Assembly: GCA_022605405.1 (NCBI GenBank)
Contig: JABYQQ010000008.1
Span: 2,046,001-2,110,000 of the forward strand
From: Earliella scabrosa
Taxonomy: Eukaryota > Basidiomycota > Agaricomycetes > Polyporales > Polyporaceae
Length of the DNA stretch: 64,000 nucleotides
Direction: 5' to 3'
Shown: positions 11,201-22,925 of the stretch, one piece after another
How the letters are laid out: the number at the start of each line of letters is the position of its first letter
How positions within the stretch are numbered: the stretch's first letter is position 1
Position numbers and translations under genes: made by a program
Notes under the pieces: generated by a model
Databases searched by the model: none
What the model was told of the DNA's origin: nothing
What the model saw: only the letters and a program-made list of their open reading frames with translations

Positions 11201-14200
11201 CTGAACCGTGAACGGCTGTCTGCAGCTATCTGATCCCTGTGCTGATCATGCTCGCGACGTTCTCTACCTACGTGCGTGCATCTCCAATTCTTCTGTCTCG
11301 TTTAGGGCGGCTGAGATTGTCATCCTCCGCAGGTGGTGTTCATGAAGGGCACGCTCACAGGTTCGCGCTCTCCCCTCATCTTTCCTGCTCGGCGTGTGCT
11401 CACGTCGAACTCGAAATCGTAGCGGCGAAGGTCTTCTCGGCGATGTCCGGCAAGTGCAGCTCGCTCATCACGAGGCGTAGACATCGCTCACGCGCATACA
11501 GTGTTCGACATGCTCCGGATGGACATCCAGGCGACGTTCAGCATCATCCCTCCGCTCATCCAAGGTACGTGCCCCGCTCGATCTGCTCAGCCGCGAGTCC
11601 TGATCGTGCGCACACAGCCAAGGTCGCGATCGAGCGCATTCAAGATTTCTTGGAAAACGTGGGTCCCGAAGCCTTCTGCGATGCGCGCCCCCGAGCTCAC
11701 GATCGCACACAGACGGAGCTCATCGACGAGTTCGCCGCACAAGAGCACCCCTCAGCCTCCGCCTTCTTCTCGCACGCCGTGCCCGAAGAGCACAAAAGCA
11801 CGATCGGGATCCGCCACGCCGCCTTCACCTGGGCCGCCTCCTCGTCGTCCCAAGCGAGCGTGACGCCGGGTGGGACGCGGAAGCGGTCGTTCATGCTCCG
11901 GATCGCGGACGAGGTGCTCTTTAGGCGGGGGAAGCTGAACCTGGTGGTGGGCCCGACGGGTGCGGGCAAGACGTCGCTGCTGATGGCGCTGTTGGGGGAG
12001 ATGCATTATGTGCCGGCGGGGCCGGATGCGTTTGTGAGCTTGCCGAGGGAGGGCGGGGTGGCGTATGCGGCGCAGGAGTCGTGGGTGCAGAATGACACGA
12101 TCAGGGTGAGTGCGGGCGGACTTGGGTGTGGGTGTGCTGATGTGGGTGTGGTAGAACAACATCGTGTTTGGCGCGCCGTTTGACGAGGTGCGGTACAAGA
12201 AGGGTGAGACTTGGGACGCGCGCGTTCGTGGTGTTGGTGGCTGACGATGCGTCGTTGCAGTGCTGGAGCAGTGCGCTCTGAAGCGCGATCTGGAACTGTT
12301 TGATGCTGGGGACCAGACCGAGGTGGGGGAGAAGGGTATCACGCTGAGGTACTGTTCCATCCTCTTCGGACAAGTACACCGAGACTGATGAACCCTGTCT
12401 TTAGCGGCGGGCAGAAGGTAATGTCTTATATGACTGAGGCGGGTACGGGACGCTGACAAGCGGCATAGGCTCGTATCACCCTCGCTCGCGCGGTCTACTC
12501 GCATGCCGAGATCGTGCTCCTCGACGATGTGAGCTCCGGCTGCTCTGCTGCACTGTCCCGAAACTCGCTCACCGTTTTCATAGATTCTGGCTGCACTGGA
12601 CGTGCACACGTCCCGATGGATCGTCGACAAGTGTCTCCAAGGCGACCTCCTCCAAGGCCGGACGGTCATCCTTGTGGTAAGCTACCAAAGCGGTCCTCTT
12701 CTCTGCGCACCGTTGATGCTCATTTCGCCGCCCCCGCCGCAGACCCACAACGTCGCCATGGTCAGCCCCATCGCCGACTTTGTCGTCGACATGGGCCCGG
12801 ACGGGCGCATCCTCAGCCAGGGGTCGCTCGACAGCGCGCTCGCGCGCGACTCCAAACTCCTCCGGGAGATCGAGGAGGAACGCGAGGAGCTGGAGAAGGC
12901 GGAGCAGGAGATCGACCCCGTCAAGCCTGAGGACGAGGACGCGAAGAAGACCGCGGGAAAGCTCGTCGTCGCGGAGGAGATCGAGGCGGGCCACCTGGGG
13001 TGGGAAGCGAGTGAGTGGTCCGCGCGTGACATGTTTAGGGCTGAGGGTGCGAGTGCTGACCCCATCCAGTGACGTTGTATCTGGGAAATATGGCGAGGCG
13101 GCCGCTGCTGTACTGGTTCATATACATCTCCAGTATCGCTTTCCGCCAGGGCCTTCAGAACGTGCAGGTTAGTGTGCTGTGTCTCGGCACGCAGGCGGCG
13201 GGATGCTCACGAGTTTGCTTTGTCCAGGCGTGGTTCCTTGGGTACTGGGCGACCCAGTACGAGATCCACCCACCCGAAGAGGTCAACGTCGCCTTGTACG
13301 TGCTCGTTCTTTGGGACGAGCCAAGTTTGCTGTTGCTGATATATAGCTGCAGCTATATCGGTGTGTACTCTCTCACCGTGCTCGCTGGGGTGGCCGCCGC
13401 CGCGTTCGCCGTGTTCTACTACGTCCATGGGAGTTTGAGAGCGACGAAGATCGTCCATGCGAAGCTGGTGACCTCGATCCTGAGCACCACGCTGCGGTGA
13501 GCTATGACAGCAGTTTGGGTCTTGCTGCTCCTTACACATCTCTTACAGCTGGCTGGACAAGACCCCCTCCGGACGTATCATCGCTCGGTGCACCGAAGAC
13601 ATCCAGACCCGTAAGTGTACCCGTGTTGGTGCATTCAACGACGGACGCGATGGCTCACCGTGTACTCTCACCCCAGTCGACGGCCGTCTCGCGAACAGTG
13701 TCGAGCTTCTCTCCGAGATATCTATCTTCATCCTCGCGAAGATGGTCGCCGTGGTCATCTTCTCGCCGATCTTCCTAATTCCCGCGATCATGGTCACTAC
13801 CGCCGGCGCGGTCTGCGGCAACATCTTCATGAAGGCTCAGCTGTCCGTGAAGCGCGAGATGAGTAACGCCAAGGCTCCCGTCCTTGGGCACTTCGGTGCT
13901 GCTATCAGCGGGATCAGTGAGTTGATGTGCTGCTGTCTAACGTCGTCGTGTGGTTCTGATTGGCTGTGCAGCTTCAATTCGGGCATACGGTGTTCAGGAC
14001 TCGTTCAAGGCAGAGTCGTACAGGCGTATTGACAGGTACACCCGCGCGATGATCGCGCACATGGACCTCAACCGGTGTGTTTTGTTGCCGATACCTCCCT
14101 CGGCGGTCTGCATTGCTCACGGTTCACGGCTCACAGTTGGGTGACGATTCGCATCGACTTCATCGGAACCCTGTTCGCCACGTCGCTGTCGATCTACCTG

Positions 14201-15778
14201 ACATACATCTCGAGCCTGAGCGCTGCGAACATCGGTTTCTCGTTGGCGATGGCTGGTGAGCACGACGAACCTGGTCGCTGCTGACGACTCTCTCGCTAAG
14301 CGTTGTCTGTGCTACAGCGTCTTTCAGCGACACCATCCTCTGGTGCGTGCGGATGTTCAACGAGGTCGAGGTCGCTGGTACGTTCGCGCGATCGTACATG
14401 TGGCGTTCTATATGCTGACCTGCTTCGGGAACAACAGGGAACAGGCAAGTTGTGGCAACGCACAAAGAGGATCCTTGCATTGATGTGACTGGTCGTGTCG
14501 TACAGTCTCGAACGTATCCAGCAATACCTCATGATAGAACATGAGCCGGAATCTAGACCGGAGGGCGTGCCTCCTGCATACTGGCCGGCAAGTGGCAACC
14601 TCGAAGTTAAAGATCTCTCGGCGAAGTATTCCGAGGTACGTACAGGGTGAAAATATTCTTGGGACCCCAGCTTGACCGAGTCACAGGACGGACCGAAGGT
14701 TCTTCACGACATCTCCTTCGAGGTGTCTTCCGGAGAACGCGTCGGTATCGGTGAGCCCCACTCCGCCTGATGCGGCATGCGACCCTTCTGACTATTCCTT
14801 CTCGTCGCAACAGTTGGTCGGACTGGTAGTGGCAAGGTAAAATTCATCTGCACCTCGGTGAATGCGCTTGGGGTACTGACTTTTCATATAGAGCTCGCTC
14901 ACTCTGGCTCTGCTGAGGTGCATCCTGACGCAAGGGAACGTCCGGTACGACGGCTTGCCCACCGACAACATCAACCTCGACGCCCTGCGCTCCAACATCA
15001 CGATTATACCGCAAGTGGTGGGTCCCGTCCGCCTCTCACATGCTGCGAGATACTGACGTCCTTTGTCTGATTTCATTGAAGCCCGAGCTGCTCAGCGGGA
15101 CGCTGCGCCAAAACCTCGACCCGTTCTCCGAGCACGACGACGCGGTGCTGAACGACGCACTGCGCTCCGCCGGGCTGTTCAACCTGCAGAGTGAGCACGA
15201 CGAGTCGCGCATAACGCTTGACTCGGAGATCGCGGGCGGCGGCGCGAACCTGTCGGTCGGCCAGCGGCAGATCCTTGCGCTCGCCAGGGCGATTGTCCGG
15301 CGGAGCAAGTTGCTCATCCTTGATGAGGCGACGTCGGCTATCGGTGAGCCCTTGCTTACCGGACGGGAGAGTGGAGGGGGGCTGACGAGGATTGCAGATT
15401 ACGAGACGGACACGATCATTCAGACGTCGCTGCGCACGGAGCTTGGCAAGGACGTCACTCTCCTAACGGTGGCTCATCGTCTCCAGACGATCATGGACGC
15501 AGACAAGATTGTGAGTCCCGGTTCTCGAGATTGTGCCCAGTGCCTGTGATTCACATAGGATTCGCTTCAGATGGTCCTCGATGCTGGCCGTATTGTAAGT
15601 GTTGATATCTTGCGCTCGCACCATCTCGCGGGCTCACCCTCTTGTCACTCAGGTCGAGTTCGGCAAGCCGAGCGAGCTGCTGCAGCTCGAGAAAGGCAAG
15701 TTGCGCGCGCTCGTCGACGAGAGCGGCGACAGGGAGAAGCTGTATGCGATGGCGACGGGTGCGGGCGCGTCTTCGTGA
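8283..15778 (+). CDS. ABCC (MRP-type) ABC transporter, 41 exons
   Basis: Full-length ABC exporter of the ABCC/MRP class, about 1640 residues in 41 phase-consistent exons. The order is a hydrophobic N-terminal TMD0-like region (residues ~45-230), TMD1 with a hydrophilic Ser/Thr/Glu loop (10200-10500), NBD1, a charged linker, TMD2 and NBD2. NBD1 has Walker A GPTGAGKT (~810-817), signature LSGGQ split over a 13-base exon, and Walker B ending LLDD rather than DE, as is usual for ABCC NBD1. NBD2 has [24 protein letters not shown] and VAHRL, so it is the hydrolytic site. Such pumps export conjugates or drugs, at the vacuolar or plasma membrane; the substrate is unknown. Exon 33 is only 7 bases (14438-14444). 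Introns at 11450 and 14445 use GC donors. The first exon (8283-8374, joined to 8422 through a weak GTCCTT donor) is the least certain part; everything from 8422 on is well supported. Confidence 0.9.
9497..9652. mobile_element. 156-bp MITE in ABC transporter intron
   Basis: 24-bp terminal inverted repeats, left 9497-9520 and right 9629-9652, match at 23 of 24 positions (CCCGTTCGGTAC-R-ACAGGGAAGAC). Inside them a second matching block, GGCTAGGTT, continues the symmetry. The element sits wholly inside intron 9463-9697. Without it the intron would be 79 bases, close to the others in the gene. It has no coding capacity. I could not define a clear target-site duplication. Confidence 0.8.
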
Positions 15779-16701
15779 GCGCACGGACATTGTTTGGAGA
15801 TATCTTCCTAGTATACTGTACGTATGCTCGGGTTTGGAGAGACCACTGACCGGTAGAAGAACGCATACAGTATACACTAGCAATCCAAGTCAAGTAATAC
15901 ACAGGAACGCATGTAGCTCTGCCACATCGTCTCCTCTGCAACTGCAATGCGCAACGTCAACTCAACCCCCACCAGTGATCAGTTCCAAGGCTGGTACTCA
16001 CAACGATGCTCTAGCCAACTGTCGGATCGTCTGGCTCGCCCAATGGGGTTCGCGCCATCCGTCGAATGTTTGTGGAGCCTGAGGACGACTCGCGAGCGAC
16101 GGCGCGTGCCTCGACACGTTCACCGAGCACGAACGGTCACGCATGTGATCTCGAAGAATGGGAAGGTCCTGGATTCGGCGGCGGAAGATGGAGCGCGAGA
16201 TGGGGCGCGTGCGAGTGCGCGACGCGAAGAATGGATGCAATGCTACTGTCTAAACATCGATATCGGTGAGGGCACATGATGTACCTTTACCGTCAGTCAT
16301 CGTCCGATGCTATCTCGTAGGATGATGCGGACGACTCACCTATGTGTTTGCAAGCCGAACGTATACAGCGTCTTCGTGTGGATCAGCATGTCTACTGCAT
16401 CCCGTGCATACCTCCATTCTGGATAGTTACCTTGCAGCTGGAAAGTCTGTCACAGTGATGCACGGTCGACGGCTCCAAGAATGACTCACCAGCAACGGTT
16501 GTCCATCACCATCTGGCCGGAGTCAATTGATGGAGAACAAGAGCATATAGCAGAGCGAATAGTAGTAGTAGTACATGCAACACGAGAGCGACGAGGAAAG
16601 CGATACAAGCAACTTCGGACTATGATACACCAAGAGACGGCAGACAGCAACAGACAAACCAGTAACACATCGGACGCACATTAATACACGACAGGGTGTG
16701 T
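15779..16701. other. intergenic, convergent 3' ends of ABC transporter and BTB gene
   Basis: No coding exon recognised. It holds the 3' flanks of the two convergent genes. Confidence 0.6.
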
Positions 16702-17660
16702 TCAGTACAAGTCCGTGCCGAACACTTCCCTGATCTTCTGCGTGAAGTCGAAGGCCTTCCGGAGCGTCGCCGCACTCACCGCGGTAGGCCTCGAGCCCGC
16801 GACGTGCGGATGCCCGTTCGCCGCGGCAGGCCCGTGGGCGACGGAGCAATAGTTGCATCCGCACGCGCACGTGCCGCTGAACACGACGCTCTCGCGCACC
16901 TGGAAGAGCTTCGCGGCCATTGCCCAGCCCAGAGCCTCTAGTTCGGTGGGGGCGAGCGTTTCCTGCTGCGCCAGAGAGATGAGCGCGGGCTCGGTCCACC
17001 CGGGGATTTGGAAGCGGCGCGCGAGGACGATGCGCGAGACGGGGTCGCGCACGAGGCGGGTGAGCTCGTTGATGGCCTTGTCGCGGATCGCGTCGAAGAA
17101 CCACATGGAGGAGAGCTTCAGGACGTGCGTCCACTGGTCCTTGCTGAGGGTTCTAGGGGGACCGTAGGAACTATGGAAGGATTAGAGCTGTCTTGGAGAA
17201 ATGCGAATTGAATGGGATCGCTCCGGGTTCACGGGAGGATGGTATGCAGTTGGAGTGGGGGCAGAGAACGCAGCTGGAACGCAGTACTCACGTTCGGAAC
17301 ATGATCCATAGTAGCGACCTGAACTCCTCCTCAGTAACTCCATAGAGGTGGATAGGATGGTCATCCGTGACGCCCTCGCATCCGCTTGGGTGCTCAGGAT
17401 GTGGTAGATTGAAGGTGTCGCTGAAGACAGTCGAGTCTTGTTCGAACGGACGACGAGGGACTTTGAACAGCACGTTCTCGACCTAGACCGACGAGCGGTG
17501 GTCAATATGGTGGCCCCGCAAGTAAGAACAGAGGCCAGCCCACCTGAAACACCACATCCCTACAGTAGAACTCGTCGTCACGCCTGGGTGTGCACGGTGG
17601 GGTGATCAAGACGGTGTCGGATTCTGCTGGAGTTGTAGGAGTGGTCGCCCGCGGCTCCAT
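16702..17660 (-). CDS. BTB/POZ domain protein (second subfamily)
   Basis: Three exons on the minus strand, 17660-17544, 17482-17292 and 17170-16702, give 258 residues in phase. Exon 1 is a proline/threonine-rich N-terminus ending DDEFYCRDVVFQ. Exon 2 is the BTB core (VENVLFKVPRRPFEQDSTVF, then VTEEEFRSLLWIMF). Exon 3 carries the typical C-terminal helices of this mushroom family (WTHVLKLSSMWFFDAIRDKA, then LARRFQIPGWTEPALISLAQ, then ELEALGWAMAAKLFQVRES) and a Cys/His patch (CACGCNYCSVAH). The exon layout differs from the two 229-233 residue BTB genes nearby, so it belongs to another subfamily. The role is probably as a Cullin-3 adaptor or dimerisation scaffold, from family knowledge only. Confidence 0.8.
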
Positions 17661-18590
17661 GACTGAAAGGATAGTAACCATACGGTCGGAGGAGCCACGA
17701 GCGATCGCGACAAACCTGGGATTCTGAGAGTGCGAACGTCGCGAGGCAAGGTCGATGTGATAGCGCTCTACGAAGGGGGATGCTGCGGTACTTGTCTAAA
17801 GGCCTGAAGCTTGAAGCTTGAAGCTTTGAAGGCCTGAAGGTTGAAGTGTGATGTCGCTGATATCCACACCGACTGCTCGAGGAGTTACTGACAGGGTAGA
17901 CACAGTGTAGACACCGGGCAGACACCGTCTCCCGACAGCAAAGTAGGGGACCTGTAGGGGACGGTATGAGCTGGTGAGCTATCAACTTCACGCCCAATTC
18001 AATCTCCGAACTCTCTCTAAGGTTGCTTGGAGCTACAACAATCTCGACGCGTTCAAGCGGCGCTTCAACCTGTATTGATCTGTGCTTGTAAGGTTGTGAT
18101 CCGGACTCCGTCGGGCTCTACAAACTACAACCAAGAGCATTGGAAGTTGGTATTCCAATCCTCACGCCAGTTTTGCGGACTGTTTGCGAACGAGGCTGAC
18201 TCGAATTCTGTCATTCAGCCTCCAATATTGATAACGGTACCGTTCCTCCCCCGCGGGCCCGCCGACGGGCCCCCTCCTGACTAACGTTGCGGTGTGATCA
18301 GCTTCCGCACGCTTCCCCCCTCGTAATTGAGTCTGAAAGCTCCCCATGACTACGGGCGTGATGGTCATATGTGGACGCCCAACGGTCAATGAGTACATAA
18401 CTGACAAGGCGTCTCGTCCTCGCCCCGTTTAGTCGTCTTTCTCACCGAGTCGCCCTTTCCTCCGGTCTGGCGGAAGCCATAGGAACCACACTGTGCGGTA
18501 TGTATGCAATTTGGTAGGGTCTTACGTAGTGCTCAATAGACCGCACTCAGCGCAGACTCGTGCCCATCATATCCACGCATTTCGCCGTTC
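17661..18590. other. divergent intergenic region with TGAAGCT short repeats
   Basis: Shared upstream region of the minus-strand BTB gene and the plus-strand F-box gene. About 17800-17845 holds several tandem degenerate TGAAGCT/TGAAGGCC units. Nothing else was recognised. Confidence 0.55.
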
Positions 18591-20289
18591 ATGTCTCCGA
18601 CTTCTCACCCTTCCGCGTCAAGCCGGTTGAACAACGACGTCCTTCTCCATATTCTCGAGCACCTCAATCCATTTCCCATCCATTTCTGGGATTACTCGAG
18701 GGCTATTCACAACCTAGAAACAGATAAAGATGCCTCACTCCGAAGGCGGACGTTGGCGAGCTTAGCACTGACGTGCAGGTTATTGTCCGAGCCCGCGTCG
18801 CGACTGCTATGGACGGACCTTCCTTGTGGTCTCTTGCCCCTTATGCTATCGATCTCCGGCTTGCAGAAGGTTCCGATTCAACGGCGAGTCTCATCAACCA
18901 GAGAGTCGCAGGACTGCTCATATGTGAAGTTAACATCGGTGTCTCAATCGTGATGAGTGCTGACAGCCGTACTCATAGCGTATCAAGGGCGAAATATCCT
19001 CCGCCGAGATAAGACGGTTCGAGGAGCTCGCAGCTCGCGTTCGATGCTTCGCAACGGGTCCCACTACCCCTCGTATTCCCGGCCCTACGTTCAATCGTGT
19101 CCTAGACGCACGCGACCCGAGCGCCGGGCCCCTGTTCCCTAACCTGCAGATCGTCGATTGGCAACCTATGGGTACAGAAAATTGCCCTCAGCACCATCGC
19201 CTCATGGAGGCACTTTGCCTTTCTCCTGTCCTGTCGGCCTTCAGCTTCCACGAAGGCGAATGTCTTACCACGGACGTTATGGCGCTTGCGACACTGCGTC
19301 TTGACCTCTCACACCTCGAAGCACCCCTCCCCAAATCGCGGTACCACCCAGACTTCGAGTCCATGCACGCTGCATTGACCGCCTTTCGCCATCTACGCTC
19401 CGTGCGGGTATTCAACATCTCGGGCGCTCTCCTCCACCATCTCGGGAGTCTGCCGCATCTGGAGAGGATGGAGTTCTCTGTCGCTCCGTATGTGCAGACC
19501 AGCACTCACTCCTTCGAAGGATTCCATTCGCTCCGAACGTTCGCCATCATAAAGCCAGAAACCCTCGAACTCCATCTCGACCTGCTCTCATCGATCTCGT
19601 CCGCCCAGCTCACGACCGTGAACCTCACCATCCAGCGCATAAACGACACTCTGCGTGACATCGGGGCCCTGGCTGTGATGCAGTCCCTCGTCACCTTCCG
19701 TCTTGACGTCGGCTCCTACGATCATCCCGTCCACTCGTACAAGACCATCCGCTTCTCCGAGCTCGCCGCTCCGTTCTATTCCATCCGCACCCTGCAGGAC
19801 GTCACCTTTACCGCCACGGGCTACGTATCCCGCGCCATCGTTTCCGATGCTGACCTCCTCCGCGCCCAAGCCGCCTGGCCGCACCTGCGCAGTCTCACCG
19901 TGCAGTGGGTCGATCCGAAGAGCGACGCTCAGAACCCGCCGTTCGAGTGGCCCTCGCTCCCAGCCGTGGTCGAGTTCGCACTCGGAATGCCCTCGCTCGC
20001 GCTGCTGGATATCGAGGTCGCGGACGTGTCCGTGGAAGAGGTCGACGCGGTTTGCGCCCGGGCTGGGGAGGGTACGGAGGCGCAGGGAAGACTGAGGCAG
20101 ATCACGCTCGCGAGGGGAGCGAGACGGGCGTGTTTGGGGGTGGCGGATGCGCGCCGTCTTGGAGGCGCCCTGCATGAGCTGTTCCCTAGCCTGGGGCCGC
20201 GGATGTTGAGGGAGCGGTCGGCGGAGGAGATGGACACGGATTTCTTCCGGCTGCTGCAGAGGTTGCACGAGCTTGTGGTACGCTTTTAG
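18591..20289 (+). CDS. F-box protein with LRR-like C-terminal region (paralogue)
   Basis: Two exons, 18591-18923 and 18979-20289, give 547 residues. It aligns along its whole length with the F-box gene at 4882-6618: F-box segment SRLNNDVLLHILEHLNPFP and LASLALTCRLLSEPASRLLW, then leucine-rich segments, then the shared C-terminal block AEEMDTDFFRLLQRLHEL. The intron is compulsory here because reading through meets a stop (TGA in CAATCGTGATGAG). The donor GTGAAG gives a 55-base intron at the same place as in the paralogue; a 40-base version from the later GTGTCT donor is also in phase. The start follows a CCGTTC-ATG context shared with the paralogue. The presumed role is substrate selection by an SCF ubiquitin ligase. 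Confidence 0.85.
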
Positions 20290-21173
20290 TCGCATTTCTC
20301 CTCAGATCCACGTTGACTTGCCTCCAGCTATGAGTAGATCATGATATCTCTGATCGACTAGTGTGTTCACTTATTCAACATGTACGAGGAGAACCGGGTT
20401 ATATCGGCATGGGGTGTCTACGACTCTACGTCTAGCTGACTCAGGCGCGCAGGTATCCCGTGTCCGACGCTGTTGTGAGTTAGTATTTCTCAGCACGAGC
20501 GATGACTCGTTCGCTTGTGCACGTTCGGGTGGAGAGGAACGTCCATGTCCTATCGCCAATCCAGTGAGTAGCACCATTCAAATTTAGGACACAACATTCC
20601 TCACCTCACCATGCAGGTACCCCGCACCAGAAGTTGAGATGTCGGCCCGGAAGCTTGCGCTTCCTTGGCAGCACGCTCCCCGAGTGTCGCACCTGAGGAG
20701 CCTGCCCAGCCACGGGTATACGACAGGTACCATGGACGCAGTTGCGGCGGCGGAGCGAGTGCACCCTCCTCGTTCCATAAGCGTTGTGATCGTCTTCACA
20801 TCGGATCGATGACCGACCAGCAGCAGAGAACATGAGGTCGTCTAGACATCCATTCTTGACTGAGATGACTCGCGGTGGGAGCGGACCGACCTCGTGGACA
20901 CCAAACACGGACCCACATAGACAACGCGCAGACTGTGGTCTCAATCTGGCGACCCGGCACTCATTACGCGCACTCCATGTGTTGATCGCAAGCAGGTTCG
21001 GTTCGTTTAGGACTGATTGTCTTTGTCAATACTGATTCTACCTGTACAGTCCAAATCCGTCATGCTCACGCGTGGCCGTACCTGCTCCAGTCAACCTGTC
21101 GGAGGCCCGGACACCTTCTCGTCTTCAAGTAGCTCCTTCATCTTCCCGCCTTCACGATTGACCACCACCTACG
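20290..21173. other. intergenic; promoter of third oxygenase-like gene
   Basis: From about 20840 to 21173 it resembles, in inverted orientation, the sequence at 607-965. No coding exon recognised. Confidence 0.55.
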
Positions 21174-22925
21174 ATGACTTCGTCGAACAACCTCGATGCA
21201 AATGCACTCCCTTGTATCAAGGCCCTGAGGGATAAGCTTCTTGAGAGCCCTCCGTACTGTAGCGGCACCCTAGCGCTCGACCGCCACAACTTCTTGCTCT
21301 ACTATGGCGACACCCCTGCGTGAGTACACAGACTCATCTGTCGCTACAGTGTTTTGATGCCTGATCCATCGATGTCAGGAGGCGTGTGGACCTATCGAGG
21401 GCATCTTCCGAGCAGTTGGACGAACTCGAGAAGGCGTGCCAGCCTGCAACGTTTGGCAGGAATGACCAAGATGTCCTGGACGAGTCGTACCGCAAGGCAG
21501 GAAAGATGAACAGAGACGAGTTCGTCATTGGCTTGGACCCCACTGAGTCAGGGCTGCTCAACGCTGTTAACGGTGGTCTCCTCCGCGGAACAGGCACTGT
21601 GAGTGCTATTCGAGCTGAACTATACAAGCTCAACGTCTACGGTACGTGTCTGTCGTGCAAGCATCAGTCGTCCCCGCTCAGACTCTAGGTATCTAGGGAA
21701 GGACGCGTTCTTCAAGTCGCACAAGGATACGCCGCGCGGAGAGACCATGTTCGGCTCCCTCGTGGTCGTCTTCCCCACTCCTCACGAGGGAGGCGCGCTC
21801 GTCCTCCGCCATGAAGACCACGAATGGACGTTTGACTCGGGCGCGATGTTCTCGGCTCTGGAGAAGAAGTCCTCCAGCATCGCGTTCGTCGCTTTCTTCA
21901 GCGACGTCGACCACGAAGTGACCCCGATGACCTCTGGCCATCGCGTCACCATCACGTACAACCTCTACTTCCCTCCCGCGGACTTCGACCACCCAGACCC
22001 GAGGAGCCTCGTTGTTGAGCGGCCTCTGGGCGCCAACACCTCTGCTGTCTCCAACGCCCTCACAGATCTCCTGGGCGAGCCCACCTTCCTACCCAACGGC
22101 GGGACGCTTGGCTTTGGCCTCCGTCATCAGTATCCTCTTCCGAAGACCTGGAGCGACGGCGACCCGAATCCTCTCGTCAAGCTGCAGAGCTGGCTGAAGG
22201 GCAGCGATGCCGCGCTCTTCCGCGCCTGCACGTCGCTCGGGCTCCATCCTCTCCTTCGTCTCGCATACGAGGACGATTCTTCATTTGGACTCGTCTACGT
22301 CCTGATGAACATGCCGATGGAGTTTCCCTGCGACATTGATGACAGCGCGTTCGACATGATGTGCGACCGCTATGGGGGCGTGCGCATGTACTACCAACGG
22401 GTCATGCCCACTAGCGCTGCTGCCGAAAAGAAAAGACGGCGCGAGCGTGGTTACTACGCCACTGAAGCCGATGAAACGAAGTATGGGAAGAAACACCACT
22501 GGCATGCTACCTCGAGGGCGGGCTGGGACGCAGTCACGGTGCATATGATCACGAAGATGACGCGCTGGAATAAGGTCAGGTCCGCCGTCCTTGTGTATGG
22601 GAACGAGAGCTGGGTCTCCCATCTGTACGCACACGTGTGCCTCATCGTCGACATCGGGCCCTACGGACAGAGGGAGGATGTGGACATGGAGATGTGGGAT
22701 TCCCAGCCGTCCGAGAACAAGGAGGACTGGACTGGCTCCGCTGAGGGGTCTGTGGACTTGGACGACTCTGACGTCGAAGATGAGGACAAGAAGGGCTGGA
22801 CTGGCTCAGGCTCAGCTGAGGGTTCTGTGGACCCGGACGACTCTGACATCGAAGCTGAGGACAAGGAGGGCTGGGTAGATTCAGATGGGGTTGTGCACTT
22901 GGACGACTCTGACGTCGAAGAATGA
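21174..22925 (+). CDS. 2-oxoglutarate/Fe(II) oxygenase-like protein
   Basis: Three exons, 21174-21319, 21379-21641 and 21697-22925, join in phase to 545 residues. His145 and Asp147 (SHKD) plus His209 (DVDHEV) form the expected iron triad. Arg219 in GHRVTITYN is the likely 2-oxoglutarate anchor. Between them runs MFGSLVVVFPTPHEGGALVL, the double-stranded beta-helix core. These features fit a fungal Fe(II)/2OG dioxygenase-fold protein. The substrate is unknown, so hydroxylase activity is inference. The last ~70 residues are acidic tandem repeats, absent from the 445-residue relative at 1150-2620. It is the close intact counterpart of the broken copy at 1-606. Confidence 0.85.
22725..22922 (+). 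repeat. tandem acidic peptide repeat in oxygenase C-terminus
   Basis: Three imperfect coding units of about 66-72 bases. Each encodes a GSVDxDDSDxE core, preceded or followed by EDK.GW. The DNA repeats visibly (GACGACTCTGAC recurs). It ends at the stop codon. Confidence 0.8.

Noticed and set aside
16523..17134. Long minus-strand arginine/histidine-rich frame.
   Set aside because: It is the shadow of the BTB exon 17170-16702 in another phase.
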